Below are positions 42,536-54,611 of a stretch of 64,000 nt of DNA, one piece after another. Within the stretch, counting starts at the first letter, position 1. Every line of letters starts with the position of its first letter. Source of the stretch: Hansfordia pulvinata (Eukaryota > Ascomycota > Sordariomycetes > Xylariales); NCBI GenBank assembly GCA_006538405.1, contig BJKQ01000003.1:2790001-2854000 (forward strand), read 5' to 3'. The translations under genes and the position numbers were made by a program. The notes beneath the pieces were generated by a model. The model had not been told where the DNA came from. It saw only the letters and a list, made by a program, of their open reading frames with translations, and did not search any database.

Positions 42536-43946
42536 CCTACGACGAGACCTACCCTCGACTATCATAAATCGATTAGCAACTCGTGGTCAGGTATCTACCT
42601 TCGATCAGTTGGAAACTCCTTGATTCGGATGCGAGTGCCAGTGTACTCACTGCGTTGAGTCGGAGACATTCCACCGCTTGGACGCGCTGTAGTCGCATCT
42701 GCTACACAGCGCTGCGATATTCAGAGCGCATCTCGGCGGTGTTCTTCTTAGCGCCAGACAAACCCCATTCCGACCGGGGCGTAGTCGTGAGGGATCCGAA
42801 GGCTTTTCCCAGTCGAAACTGGATCGAAGCGACTTCTTCTTGGTGCTTTTCTCTGGCAGTGACAGTGTTGCCCTCTTGCCAGCAGTAGTCACTGGTCACG
42901 TCCAGGAGAGTGGTGAAGCGCAGGGCGTCGTGCTCGAGTAGGCCGGCATCTGGGAAAAGAAGAAGTCAGAAAAACGAAGCAAGAATTCGCAGGGGATTCG
43001 AGGGGTACATGTGCGGGCCAATTGCCGTAAGAAGCAAGAGCTCTACCACCTTTGGTAGGCGGACCAGTCTCTCAAGGACTTCGATTGGGCTATGAGTTCA
43101 GTCGTTGCAGTATCAGTCTCGACTTGTCTCGGTAGTCAAGGGCCTGTGTGTCGGCCACGCCGTCTACGGCCTGTATTGATTGAGTGGAAAGTTCTCGGGA
43201 ATCGCCGCTTGATGTATCCCGTTGCCTGCATCAGATACCTAAGCATCTTTACCTCAAATACCTCGGATGGTAGTGCTTGGATCCTGCGTTCTAGGAACCG
43301 AGCCGCGGGGGAGGGGCGGGAAATCTCCAGACCGAATCGGCTACCTACCACCTATTCTCCTTCCATTGCACCATAGCATCGCAGGAGTCCCAGACAGCGA
43401 ATGAGATGCAGCAGACCAAGCACTCTTCATAGTGCTTTCTGGGTGCTTGCTGGCACGCTTCGAGTCTCCAGTCTTCACACCTCGCTCTCGCTCTCGGGTC
43501 CGTCACCTTGTTGACCCCTGTGTAGACTCTAGCCGGCTAACTCCGTCGCGGACGACGCGATCCTCTCCGAGGGCGGCTTTCGCCGAATAGACCACGGCAA
43601 ACCGCTACCTCTGGTGCATTGGCAGATGCGCCGTGGCATTTGCCTCGATGCATCACAAGTATGAAGTATTGCCTGCCGCACTTCGGATTCCGCGAGACTC
43701 TTGACGGGGCCACCTCGAGTGGGCCTTGTGGCAATGCGCGGCCGGGGAGGTGGAAGATCCCATTATGGCGAGGAGTGCCTGCTAATATTAATAGATGAGA
43801 GCTGAGCTTCGCGTCGTGGCGTTGAGCCACCACCATCCACGCACGCAGACGTCGGTGGGATGTTGGTCATTCATTCGAGATGAGCGATGCTGCGTTTGGA
43901 TGTGGCGAGATCAGCTCCGGGCGAAGGCGAAGCGCAGCACACCGCG

Positions 43947-43965
43947 CCCCCCCCCCCCCCGGGGG
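43947..43965. repeat. Poly-C (14) joined to poly-G (5)
   Basis: C14 followed directly by G5, about 190 bp upstream of the secreted-protein ATG. Confidence 0.9.
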
Positions 43966-43989
43966 CATGGAATAATCACAAGCTCTCAG

Positions 43990-44000
43990 GCTTATAAGTA
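43990..44000 (+). promoter_or_regulatory. TATA-like box of the five-exon secreted protein
   Basis: CTTATAAGTAG about 150 bp before the ATG at 44148. Confidence 0.4.
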
Positions 44001-44147
44001 GTTCGTTGAACTTTCATACCGGGGGGAAGTATCAGTCTCATTTTATTCCAACTCATTCCTCTGCCCGCTCCCCGCTCGTCGTTTTGCATCGCGCAGAGCT
44101 CCATTCTCCTAACCAAGAAAAATCCCCCGTCTCGATACTCTGTCATC

Positions 44148-45116
44148 ATGAAGACTGGCCTCGTCATCCTTGCCGGCGCGATCTGCGTCGCTGCCCTGCC
44201 CTTGGAGCGTGGCCCCTCCTCCGAGTTGTCGACTCGATCGTCAGGAAGCCCCTCGCCGGGCGGCCCTTCCGACTTGCTATCCAGGCAAAGCCCCGAGTCG
44301 TAAGCCATGGCCGGAAGGGCGACTCCGAACCAGGCTGCAGCTGCTAATACCGTGTACAGCGGGTTCTCTCCCGCGACGGAGCAAGCGTTGAAGGAGTTCG
44401 TCATGTCCAGCTTTATTGTTGTCATCTGATCCAGGGGTTCTGACCTTGTGCCAGGGGAGAGAAAAAGCTCAAGGAGGCCTCGGACGATGAACTTGCCGAA
44501 ATGGAGTGCGTTGGGTCCCAGTCCTCACTAGGTTTTGCGAACTGAATGTTAACCTGGCTTTGCAGTCTGATTGAGATTCTCCAACTTCAAGAACGCTGGT
44601 CGCACAAGATGCAGCGGGCTTATAAGATAGTACCGCCTTCTTTCAGAAAGGCAATCAACCAAGCTGTCAAGACTTCCAGTCCTGCGGAAGGAAGCAATTA
44701 CCAAAAGGCATCCGAGGACTTCGCCTCATGGAAGGAGGAGGCTCAGGGTAGCAATGCCTCTTTTACAAAGATGGTCCTTAAGGCTTACGGAGGTGAAAAT
44801 TTCGACGACGACGACCTCCACGACGAGTATGTGTTGTGGTTTTATTACTTCACTTACGGTGTCATGAGCTTTTACTCGCCCCTAGGAGCTCTTCACAAGT
44901 AGAGCTGTTTAAACCAGGAGAAGTCTGTTCACCGAGCTGTGTCAATCAGTGGACAGGGCCGAGAGTTGTGAGGCATGCTGCGACGCTCTCGACCTCGCCC
45001 AGATTGGCTGGCCATGGGGCAAAGGGACAAAGTGGCAACATAGAATCCGGGGGGGGGGGGGGGGGGGATGGAACCGGGTCAGGCTTGTAGAATGGCGTTG
45101 CGCAAAAATTAGGTAG
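44148..45116 (+). CDS. Five-exon secreted protein
   Basis: Proposed exons 44148-44299, 44360-44399, 44462-44505, 44566-44826 and 44918-45116: 696 nt, 231 residues, in frame throughout. Signal peptide MKTGLVILAGAICVAALP. The reading continues SSELSTRSSGSPSPGGPSDL, GFSPATEQALKEF, KKLKEASDDELAEMD, LIEILQLQERWSHKMQRAYK and FDDDDLHDE, then LFTELCQSVDRAESCEACCD and ALDLAQIGWPWGKGTKWQHR. The Cys residues cluster near the C-terminus. Intron 2 uses a GTCATG donor and a late acceptor (GAGAG, 44461) that skips a nearer AG, so that junction is the least certain. Exon 5 contains 19 consecutive G (45049-45067), and the last 20 residues depend on its exact length. No family recognised; an effector-like or extracellular role is only a guess. 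Confidence 0.55.
45049..45067. repeat. Poly-G tract (19 G) inside a predicted exon
   Basis: Encodes a Gly run near the C-terminus of the five-exon secreted protein. A length change would alter the downstream frame. Confidence 0.85.
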
Positions 45117-46196
45117 TCTTGAACTTGGTAGACAATAGGGTCAACAAAACGACACCAAGTAGTAGGAGAAAACAAAATCTGGTCGTCTCGAGCAGCAGTG
45201 TTCCCGCATGAACTTCCTTTCCGTGTCGTGCCCGCGAGACCCGGCCGTGAACTCGACTCGGCAACGGCTGAGGGCGATTCCCGAGAAGAGATTCGCTGCC
45301 TCTTGGCAGACTGTTTGTGGGAGCCGGGCTACTCCAGTATGTGGCCTGGCTACCCTCAGGACTGGCAAGTCCCCGTACATTGTGGGCAACGAACGCGGGC
45401 TGGTTAATCCCCCCCACGCGGCGGCAGAGCCCGTCTTCTGTCGAGGTATATCTCCAGCGGGCGCTTTGACGGGTGACGGGTGACGGGTAAGTGTCAGCAC
45501 CGAGAAGATTGCCGTGACAGGCGACTCTTGCCTCGTGGTTCCTCTCCCTCTCTTTGGCAGCGAGCGGCCCCGTCGTGGCTCGCTGATTCGTCCTGCCCGG
45601 GAGGTTCGTAGCCAGAGGAACAGTGCCTGACTTAAGGTACTGTGCTTTCAGCCCGTGTGTCGTAGTATTGCCAGCGAAGCTCCAGTCGCGCTGGGCTCAT
45701 CAGGGACTGACGTGCGACCTCGGCGCCAGCGGCGAGGGAAACGCCCCACGTCGAAAGCAGACAGGCAGCGAAAGACCTCATCTCTAGGTCGCCAAGATTT
45801 GTTGTATCAATCAATGCTCATATTTTGCTTGCCTAGTACGGTGATGGCCACGGCTCCCGTCGTATCTACCGGCTGTATCCCAGCTCTTCGCGGCAGCCAG
45901 AGCCAGGTTGCCGAGGACGATGGCGCCCGCATCGCCCGCGACTGCCCCCCTGCCCGGGTCAAGCGCGAGGCCGAGGTCGGGCTCGCGCCGATGGTCAACA
46001 GCGGAGGCGCGGGTCACCGCCGGCGCTGGCGGGGCAAGTAGACTGACGAGACGGGGGGAATAGACTGGCGAGGCCTGGCTCGGTGGGTTTGAAGTTGTCG
46101 CGGCTCTCTATGAGTGACACACCACGTCCCGCGTTGAGGTCAGGACGCGGGCGGTGTAACACGAGGTGGTCGAGACTTGCCTCGCCCCGCCGCTGC
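45117..46196. other. Intergenic
   Basis: About 1.1 kb between the 3' ends of two convergent secreted-protein genes. A short plus-strand frame at 45844-46041 is unsupported. Confidence 0.45.
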
Positions 46197-46640
46197 TCAG
46201 TGCAGCAAGTCGGCGGTGAACGGCCCGCGACCCGGGAGTTGCTTGAGCTCGACACAGACCCTGCAGCCCTTGTCGATGGCATCTCGCTTCCCCGTGCATT
46301 GCTGCCCCCACCGGCACCGATGGAACAGCCGCTTGGTCTTCTGCGAGATGTGCTGTCGGACCTTTTGAGCGTCGTCCCACCTGGCGACCACGTGGAACCT
46401 GATATCCCACTTGCTGCCGTCATCGCTCTTGTCCCCGCCCTCACTTTCGGGCGCCGGCACTTGCTTTTCGTTGTAGGCCCAAACGTCGTCATAGGCTGCC
46501 TCTTTTAGAACCAGGACCTCGCCGTCCGGGCCATCGGCTGATAAGTCATTAACGATCGTGTTCCACATGGCCCGCGGGAAGTGTATCCTGGCTGAAGTCA
46601 TCAGGGCCAGGCCGAGTTGAAGGAACAGGCAAGCTTTCAT
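46197..46640 (-). CDS. Small secreted protein
   Basis: A 147-residue intronless protein with a signal peptide (MKACLFLQLGLALMTSA, likely cleavage before RIHFPRAMW). The mature part has four Cys in a 20-residue stretch (HRCRWGQQC...KGCRVCVEL), allowing two disulfides. Other stretches are DGEVLVLKEAAYDDVWAYNE and KWDIRFHVVARWDDAQKVRQ. A TATA-like element (GGTATATGAA, minus strand) lies at about 46734-46743, some 95-100 bp upstream of the ATG. No family recognised. Size, signal peptide and Cys pairs fit an effector or extracellular protein, which is inference. Confidence 0.6.
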   Translation of the reverse strand: MKACLFLQLGLALMTSARIHFPRAMWNTIVNDLSADGPDGEVLVLKEAAYDDVWAYNEKQVPAPESEGGDKSDDGSKWDIRFHVVARWDDAQKVRQHISQKTKRLFHRCRWGQQCTGKRDAIDKGCRVCVELKQLPGRGPFTADLLH

Positions 46641-49547
46641 CGTCGCGGGTCGGAAGGGAGGGGGCAGCAGCTGAAGGCCTGAGGTGTAGCAAGAACAGCG
46701 AAGACAGGACCAGACGGGCAGGGGACTGCCCGTTCATATACCTTTGCATGGCCTTTCGTGGTTTGGCGGCTCAATTGACAGTGGCGTCTCAAAAAAAAAG
46801 AATAGATCCCCTTACGATGGCCAACGGACATGATGAAAGAGGTTCCATCTTTCGTGCGTAGGGTTATCTCCGCCCTGATTTCTGTAGTCGTTGGTAGAAT
46901 ATTTTGCCTCCCACCAACAGGGTCTGCAAAGCACACATGTCACCGAATAGCGTCGCTATAGGCCCCATTAACTAGGCAGCAGCTTCCGGTCATATTGCGG
47001 CTGCGAAAACAACGCAGGCTCCGACTATAACCCGGTGAATTCGCCGCAGCTTCGAAGCCAAGCTGCGCCTACGGTCGTAAATGTACCTCGAGGGACCCAA
47101 AAGACGCCCCTCCTCCTCTTTTTTTTTTTTTTGGAATTTTTCTCATACCCACTGTGGTTGCAGAGCAAGCTGGAGAATCGATAATCTGTGCGATGATGCG
47201 GAGTATTAACAGCGGTGCTCATAGTACTTCCGTAAGTAAAAGTGGTCGGACATCGTGGGGGGCTTGCTGCAGCCCGTGGCATGGGACTCCCGTCGTGCTG
47301 CTTATCGGCGCTTGATCCATGGCTACAAATGCCATGGTCGTACCTTTTATTCTTCGACATGCATACTCTGGACAATCTATTCCGCCCGTCGAGTTTGATG
47401 GTCGAAGTGTACTTGTTAGACCCCTTTTTTTGTTCGAATGGTCCCAAGCACTTGGCCTTGTGCCGGGGCGTGGAGCAGCGTTGGCGTTGTGACTCGCGAG
47501 GGATCATGTCAAGAAACAAGGATTTGATCGATGTGGTGGTTATCGACGGTAGAATCGATCGAGGCGGTATTGGGCGGGCTTGTGATGGCTAGGTGCCCAG
47601 GCGTTGCTGATGTTCTTCGATTTCGAGGTGCTTCAGAACGCCCCACCAATGCACTGTGAATGGCAGGCAGGAATGCAATCGCCGCGTGCCCCGATAGCCA
47701 TCTTACTTGCCTCTTATTACATATGATGCACATTTCATGAAGGACGATATAATTGATGTCTGGTATATACATATACATAGTCTTGAGGACATTATAAGAG
47801 CTGTCACGTTGTTGAATGAATACTCCTAGCTGCACTGTGACGTGTTCTTGTACTGATTCTTTAGCTGGGGATATATAGCAGAATTAGCGGCAAACTTACC
47901 GAAAGGCATGGCCCCAGTACTCTGGATGACACCATTGAGAAGCAACCTTCTTTTTGAAAGTCCTCCATTCGAAGTGGTGCGGTGAACCGAATGATTTTTT
48001 GCCTTCCCACCCTGCGTCTCTGCAACCCAGCTCGTGCTTGCGCAGGAACTGGCTTGCTGCCTGCCTCGATACCTAATAAACGTCCTTCTGACTCTCCTTT
48101 TTCTTCGTACGAGTACAGACCTGACCAGACCAAGTTCCAGGAGTTGAACTCTCTCAGACCAGCAGAGCAGCCGGCCAGGCAGCCAGCCAATGACGGCGAC
48201 GAGGCGCTGACAACGATGCCGATGCAAGCGCCGCGTTGCCGCCGGGGCATTTAGCACCACCTACTCCGTACGGGGGCGGTACGGGGCCACTGGGGCCCTG
48301 TGCTAAGCGCCTGTCACCCGTGGGCCGTGACGGGGGCCAGCGCGGCCAGTGAGGCGGCCCCGGCACGCCATCCCATCTCGGATTGGACAGTGCTTGCGGA
48401 TCCACGGCCTAGATAGGTACCTCCTAGCTGTTCATGCTAGCTTAAGGGTCGCAGCAGGGCGTTACGGCGTGCAGGGCTCTCTTCACAACCTGGCATGGAT
48501 GGGGAGGGGCATTGGTGGGGAACTCGTACGAGTGGAAGTACATCAGTCCGGCTGGAGGCGTTCTCGGAGTACTCTCATCAAAGCCGGGCCGGCAGACGAC
48601 GCAACCCAACCAGGCAAAGAAGTCACGCAGTGCGGTGGCAGCAACTCGAACCAACCAACAAACCAGCGCCATGGCGAATCGGGGGCCGCCGACGCTCTCT
48701 CCCGAAATAGATCACAAGATGGATGACCACTTTAGGGCTTCGTCGGTTTGGATGAGTGCGCCATCGTGAGGCTCGGAGCTTTCTTCCTCTTCACTCGCAC
48801 GACCCTTTCTGTCACGGCTGATGACTCGGCTCCTCCCTGCACGAATATCCGCACTGGACTGCTGCACCCGTATACTCATCCTTCCGACCACCGCCCTTGC
48901 GCCCAACTGCTGCCACGACCACCGCCACGCGAGCGCAGCGCTACCCCTGACGGCCCCCAACTGACTCGCCTCCGATGGGCAGACAATCACCGCCCTAGCG
49001 ACAACACAGCACGAACAATCGTAACAAGGTGGTAGCCAGCGGCTAACGCCCGTGCGAGCCAGCCGGCCCGCCCAGAAAAGGTACGAGAGGCGTGCGCGGG
49101 CGGGGCTCTCAGCTTGGCCGATCATCTGCAAATAGCCCAGCCCGAGGCTACTAAAACCTGTTATTACTTCATAAGGGGTAGCAGCCACCACCAGCTGCTG
49201 GGGGCCTTGTCCTGTCATCTCGTCTCGTCTCGTCTCGTCTTGTTCTGTGCTGTCTTGTCGATAGCCTCGACGCAGCCGTTGCCCTCACTCCCCCCCAGCT
49301 AACCTCCCGGGCCACTGCCACCGCCGCCGCAATCTTGCCTCTTTACCTGACTTTGACCCCTCTCGACTACCCTTCGATACTGACGCTACCCGCGCAGACG
49401 ACCCTCATCGTCGAGCTGTGAGCTAGCAGTCAGCACCCGCCTTTCCTCTCTCTCTCGCCCGCCGCCACAGGTTGAAGGAAGACCGCCCCACGCCCGAATC
49501 ATTAGCACCGCCGACGGTAGCTCACCAAGCAACGCGCGCCCGCGGCC
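46641..49547. other. Gene-poor interval and 5' region of the TRAP/AIM24-like gene
   Basis: No supported gene in 2.9 kb. It contains a poly-A/T stretch at about 47120-47135, TACGAGTAC elements near 48111 and 48523, a (CGTCT)n run at about 49222-49243, and a pyrimidine-rich leader before the ATG at 49548. Confidence 0.45.
49222..49243. repeat. (CGTCT)n pentanucleotide repeat
   Basis: About four copies of cgtct in a pyrimidine-rich stretch 300 bp upstream of the next gene. Confidence 0.7.
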
Positions 49548-51378
49548 ATGTCTGCCCAGTACTACCCGCGTAAGACCCCAGGAAGCTCGCGGTGTGCTCG
49601 TCGCCGCAGGAACAGGGACTGACAACCAGCCCCTTGACAGCTCCTCCAGGCGCAGCAGCCCCTGCTGGTGGTATGTGACTTTTCTCTCGCCCACACACTC
49701 TCTCCTGTCTTCGTCGTGAGCGCGCACGCGGAACCGCTCCCCTCCGCTGTGGATCTGCGTCTCCAACTTGGCCGGCGCTCCCCTCCCCAGGAAACAAACC
49801 GGAAAGGAGCACGCAGCGCGCCCATCTCGAGCCAGACAATCTAACGCGGCATTGCCCTCCTTTTCTCTCGCAGGTAACAACCAGAGATCATACCCCCCGC
49901 CTCCCACGTCGCCGCCCGCCGGCCAGACCAGCTTCTACCCCTCCCCAGGGACGCCGAGCTTCGCCCCTCCCCAGGGCCAGTCCTTTCCCCCGCCGCCCCA
50001 ACAGCAGCAGCAGCAGCAGAACTACCCGCCTCCGCCTCAGCAGCAGCAACAGCAACAGCAACATTACCCACCGCCGCCGCAGCAGCAGCAGCAGCAGCAG
50101 CACCAGACCACAAGCCCAGGCTCCGCCGCCAGCCCCGGCCAGCAGTCATGGCCCACCTCCCCTCACCACAGCATCTCGCCCCCGCCCCAGTCTGGCACAC
50201 CGGCTCAGTACCCCCCGCCCCCTGGGTCTCAGCAGCACCAGCACCAGCACCAGCAACACGCGAGCCTGGCCTACCGGAACAGCGCCGGTAGCCCCGCGAC
50301 GCCCGCCAGCGCCGGCGCGCCGCCCTACTCGGAGGCCGCCCCCAACGCGCCGCAGGGCTACCCGCAGGAGAAGGCCGGGCCGCCGCCGAGCTCGTCAGCC
50401 GCCGTGTCGCGCGCGGCCTCGACCAGCACGACGGGCCACCAGCCCCAGCCCCAGCTTCAGCACCAGCACCAGCACCAGCACCAGGGCAGCAGTGGCGGCT
50501 CGACGCCGGCGCCCCCGGCACCCATCCCCAGCGCGGGTCCCCTGGCGGGCGGCGGCGGCGGCGCGTCGTCCTCGTTCACGGGGGCCTCGGCGACGGTGGA
50601 CGACGTGGGCACGTTCAACGGCGGGTCGTACCGGATCAGCCACCGGGACTGCAACACGATCGTGACGCTGCAGCTGGCCATGGGCTGCCCGCTGACGGCC
50701 AAGCCGGGGGTCCTGATCGCCATGAGCCCGACGGTGACGCTCAAGGGCGAGTACAAGTTCAGCATGAAGAAGCTGGTGGCCGGCTCGCTGGGCAGCTCCA
50801 CCTTCATCGGCCCCGGCGAGCTGCTCCTGGCCCCGGGATGCTGGGCGACATCACGACGATCCGCCTGCGCGGCGACGAGCACTGGAGCGTCGGCAAGGAC
50901 GCGTACGTGGCCAGCACGCAGGGGGTCAAGAAGGACTTCAAGAGCCAGGGCCTCGGCAAGGCCATGTTCAGCGGCGAGGGCCTGATTGTGCACAAAATGA
51001 GCGGCGTCGGGCTCATGTGGATCACCAGCTTCGGCGCCATCATCCGCAAGGACCTGCAGGACGGCGAGAAGTACATTGTCGACAACGGCCACCTCGTCGC
51101 CTGGAACTGCAAGTACGTCATGGAGCGCGTCGCCAGCGGCGGCATCATTGCCGGCTTCGCTGCCGGCGAGGGCCTCGTCTGCAAGTTCTCCGGGCCGGGA
51201 CCGTCTTCATCCAGACCAGGAACCCGGTAAGTTTTTTTTTTCACCCCGTCTGTTTTTCTTCTTCGGTTCATATGCAACCCTTCCGTTTCGACCGCTGTCG
51301 CATTCGGGCCGCACGCGCTGACAATAACAACAGGCTGCTTTCGGCGCGTACATGGCTGGGAACGCCGCGCCCCCGTAG
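49548..51378 (+). CDS. TRAP-like / AIM24-family (DUF124) protein with PQ-rich N-terminus
   Basis: Exons 49548-49569, 49641-49670, 49874-51226 and 51334-51378. After two one-base corrections the sum is 1452 nt, 484 codons (483 residues). Exons 1 and 2 are tiny ([18 protein letters not shown]). Residues 18-250 are Pro/Gln/Ser-rich with poly-Gln blocks (49999-50030, 50039-50062, 50081-50102) and QH repeats. Residues from about 255 form the TRAP-like/AIM24 domain: [69 protein letters not shown], then [20 protein letters not shown] and TVFIQTRNP. The frame breaks at CCGGGATG (50835) and GCCGGGACC (51197); one extra G at each restores the family sequence. Yeast Aim24 is mitochondrial, but this PQ-rich form lacks an obvious targeting peptide and may be a separate paralogue. 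Confidence 0.82.
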
Positions 51379-52887
51379 AAGCATCGCAAGAACCGATGGG
51401 CTGGGGCCGGGGTTGGGGTTCATGATAAGACGATGAAATGAGTCCGAGCTTGTTCGCAGCGACGTTGCTGTGCTTGTCCTGATGTGAACCTCTGGCCAGC
51501 ATGATTTTTTGCGTCTCGTTTCGTTGTGTACTAGCGTCGGCGCTGTCCTAGTTATATAGGTAAAAATTTGCTTCTTTCTCGTGGAGCACACCAAGCTAGG
51601 AATTTGGGCGTGCTGAGCCGCTTCTTGACTCGGTGCCCGGAGACATAGACCTCCTTTCTTCGTTGTCCGGGTTCGTCGCAGACCGAGGATGTGCTCTGTC
51701 CAGGGCTGCCCTGACCAGCAGCCAAAATACGCGATCTAAGCGCGTTGATCAAGTCTTCGTGTTCCTGTCTGAAGAGAGACGTAGCTATTCAGAATCCCCA
51801 AACTGATATCATGATCTGCCGTAGAACTTGTGCGCATTAGAGGCCGCGGGGGTTGTGTCCAGGTACCGCTTCCGTGTGGCAGGAGCTGCCAGGCACTCCG
51901 TTCCGCATCAATCTGGCAGCTACGTGCGTCCGGTATGTCTTCTTGGTTCTTGAGTCGGTCACGCGGTCGAAGCGCTCGCTCGCTTCCCTATCTGAGCTCG
52001 GCACAGTCAAGACGCCCGAATCTCATCTTCTCCGTCTACCACTCCGTCGCCGTTGCGGCGCCTCCGACGAGCCTCACGATCAGCACGGCACCTCCTTTCT
52101 CCGATCTCCAATGCATTCCCCCGGACGGCACTCACTGCGCACACGGTCGCGACGCTCACGGTCGCATTGCGCTGTAGCTACGTTATCCGGTGTGCTGGTG
52201 GCCACGAGCCATCCTGCTGCTGGACCCTGCATCCCGTTGGGCATGTCTCGCCGAGAACCGGACGGCGGGGCGCGGTTCTTTGGGGGTCGGAAGCTGAACC
52301 GACACGTCTAAAAGCTGGGCCCCGCCGACGCCAACGCGTGGGATGAGTTCGTAATAGCTGGCCGAATTCCCCGCTTACGGAGAACAGCTTTCGAGAGACC
52401 CTGCTACCCTGCCACCTGCTTACCCCCACCGCGGCGCTCTTGACCTGCCCTACTCGTACTTGCAGCTAGCTTCCTGCGACTGATGCGAGTTGAGTTGGGG
52501 TTTGCTGCCCGTCCCTGCGAATGCCGCGTTCGGCGTCGGTCAAATCAAAGACGCCAGCCGAAGCCGACTCGACCCGGCTGTACTGTAGCAACTTTTCTGG
52601 AGGGGTCCCGCGCCTCTTTTTTTCCATCCCATCCCGTCCTCTTCCCAGCAACTCGATCTCAGCGCAACCGCTATCCTTACCGACACTCCTCACGCCTGCT
52701 CAACTCGGCCAGCTCGACCTCGCTGCGGACTCTGCTCCGGCCAACGCCCACCGCGCGCCCCGCCTGCCTGCGCTTTGGCCCCGAGCCGCTATACCACTGG
52801 CTACGCCTCGTCGCATTCGCATCCCACCACACCTCAGAGACCAGAAACGACTGCTAGCACGCGCTCCCATTGCTTCCTAGTCCGAAT
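51379..52887. other. Intergenic / MFS promoter region
   Basis: No gene seen in 1.5 kb. Pyrimidine-rich near the right end, as expected for a fungal 5' leader. Confidence 0.45.
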
Positions 52888-54611
52888 ATGGCTCCTCCAG
52901 AGGCTGCTGGCGGTACAGTCTCGCCGGACAATGGCAAGCTGTTGTCCGGCGTCCTCAATCGCCCTGCCGATCCCGAGTCGGCCGTTGGCGCGCCTGACGA
53001 TCGCATCGAAAAGGTCTACAGGAAGCTTGATCTTCGCATCATCCCAGGTACGGCCTCCCACCACCCCCAGAGCCGCCGCCCGGTCCGGTTGTGAGCTCAC
53101 CGCCGCGTTAGCTTTCTGGGTCCTGTATTTCCTGTGCTCTGCCATCCGCTCCAACATTGGCCTGGCCCAGACCATGAACGCCGACGTCGGCCACGATCTC
53201 ATGACCCAGCTGCATCTGTCCTCCCAGGACGTGTCGACCGCCCTGGCTCTGTTCTACGTTGCCTATGTCGTTTTCGACTGCCCCTCGAATTTGATCATGG
53301 CCCAGCTTAGTCCCAGGGTCTGGATGGCTCGCATTGTCTTTGCCGTTGGTGTCATTGGCTGCTGCTTCACTGCCGTCAGGGCCGCCTGGAGTCTAGAGTG
53401 AGTGCGGCCCCTGCGATTTCGATGTCGGCAGACGATGCATAAGGTCACTAACTCGCCCAGCTTGCTGCGCTTCTTGCTCGGGTTCGTCATTGCTGGCATG
53501 TGGCCCGGCATGTCGTACTATCTGACTCTATTCTACCCTCCCTCGCGCACGGGAAAGAGAATTGGGTACTACTTCACCGCGTCCCAAGTTTCTGCCGCCG
53601 TCGTCGGTCTTGTGTCGGCTGGCTTTCAGATGATGGATGGCGCTGGAGGTTTGGTCGGGTTCCAGTGGATGTTCTTGGTCTATGGGCTCTTGGCTGTCGT
53701 GCTGGGCGTCACTCTCCTATGGTGGCTTCCCGACCGGCCGCTCCCCCCAGGCCAGACGCGTCAGCGCTCCAAGTTTATGAAATGGATCCCTGCTTCCCCG
53801 AAGCGCTTTCCGGTGAGGATGCCATCACCCACTACAACGACCTCAAGCAGGTGTACCACCCCAAGATATGGACTTGGACGGACCTTGCGTACGTCCTGAT
53901 TGACTGGCGTCTGTGGCCCCTGACCTTGATGTATTTTGGTGTTGTTGGTGTCGGCATAGGGACCCAGCTCTACGGCACTGTCATCATCAAAGGCATCAAC
54001 CCGAGTTTCACGGGGGTTCAGCTCAGTCTCTTATTCGCGCCGATCTGGATTGTGAGTTTTCTTTCCGTTCTCTCCGGCGGGTCTTGCGCTAACCATAACG
54101 AAAGATGGACCTCATCGCAATTCTGCTGTCGATGCCGATTTCTGACAGATACAACCGGTTCCGACCCGTCATCTTCTCCGTGGCCACCTGCATCCAGATT
54201 GCGGGTCTCCTGGTCATGACACTGGGGCCGACCTCGAACCAGTGGGCTCGCTATGGCGGTTTATTGATGGTCGGGTTCGGACTCGGCCCGACCGTCCCCA
54301 ACTGCATGGCATGGACAAACGAAGTCTTCCACCAACGTCATGGCGAGGTGGGAGTGGCAGCGGCGTCTGCTCTGGTGTCGGGCCTTGGTAATCTCGGGAG
54401 CATCACCACCACCTACGCGCTTTATACCGGTTGGCCCGCGGATGCCGCCCCGGGGCCTTACCAATACCGCCGAAGCAACTATGTCATGATTGCCATCTTG
54501 GTAGTCAGCATACTCAGCAGTTTCGTCATGTGGGCTGCTTTGAGAATCTTCGGCAATCCTCCTCATCGCCGCAAGCTCGAAGCAGCTGACGTCGGCGAAG
54601 GAAGCAACTAG
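52888..54611 (+). CDS. MFS permease, Dal5-like (anion:cation symporter family)
   Basis: Exons 52888-53047, 53112-53397, 53461-54051 and 54105-54611. With one added base the sum is 1545 nt, 515 codons (514 residues). The start of the membrane domain KVYRKLDLRIIP | AFWVLYFLCSAIRSNIGLAQ and the segments LFYVAYVVFDCPSNLIMAQL, LRFLLGFVIAGMWPGMSYYL, FYPPSRTGKRIGYYF and YFGVVGVGIGTQLYG are typical of the allantoate permease (Dal5)/ACS branch with 12 membrane helices. These carry organic anions such as allantoate, nicotinate or pantothenate into the cell; the substrate is unknown here. The frame breaks at TTCCCCGAAG (53795-53799): one extra C joins KWIPASP to EALSGEDAITHYNDLKQVYH. All introns have CTAAC/CTCAC-type branch sites. 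Confidence 0.86.

Larger units (their letters stand above)
42536..44147. other. Probable degenerate retroelement DNA and promoter of the next gene
   Basis: No intact gene. Short minus-strand frames (for example 43136-43351) could be further decayed retroelement sequence upstream of the integrase, but I cannot align them to a domain. A poly-C/poly-G junction lies at 43947-43965. A TATA-like CTTATAAGTAG is at 43990-44000. Confidence 0.4.

Noticed and set aside
45834..46041. A short plus-strand frame between the secreted-protein genes
   Set aside because: About 65 codons, Arg-rich, with no supporting features.
47025..47519. A 164-codon minus-strand frame
   Set aside because: Contains a Lys run from a poly-T tract and no recognisable domain or signal peptide.
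46641..49547. A hidden gene in the 2.9-kb space upstream of the TRAP/AIM24-like gene
   Set aside because: Open frames are short, overlap on both strands and match no family.
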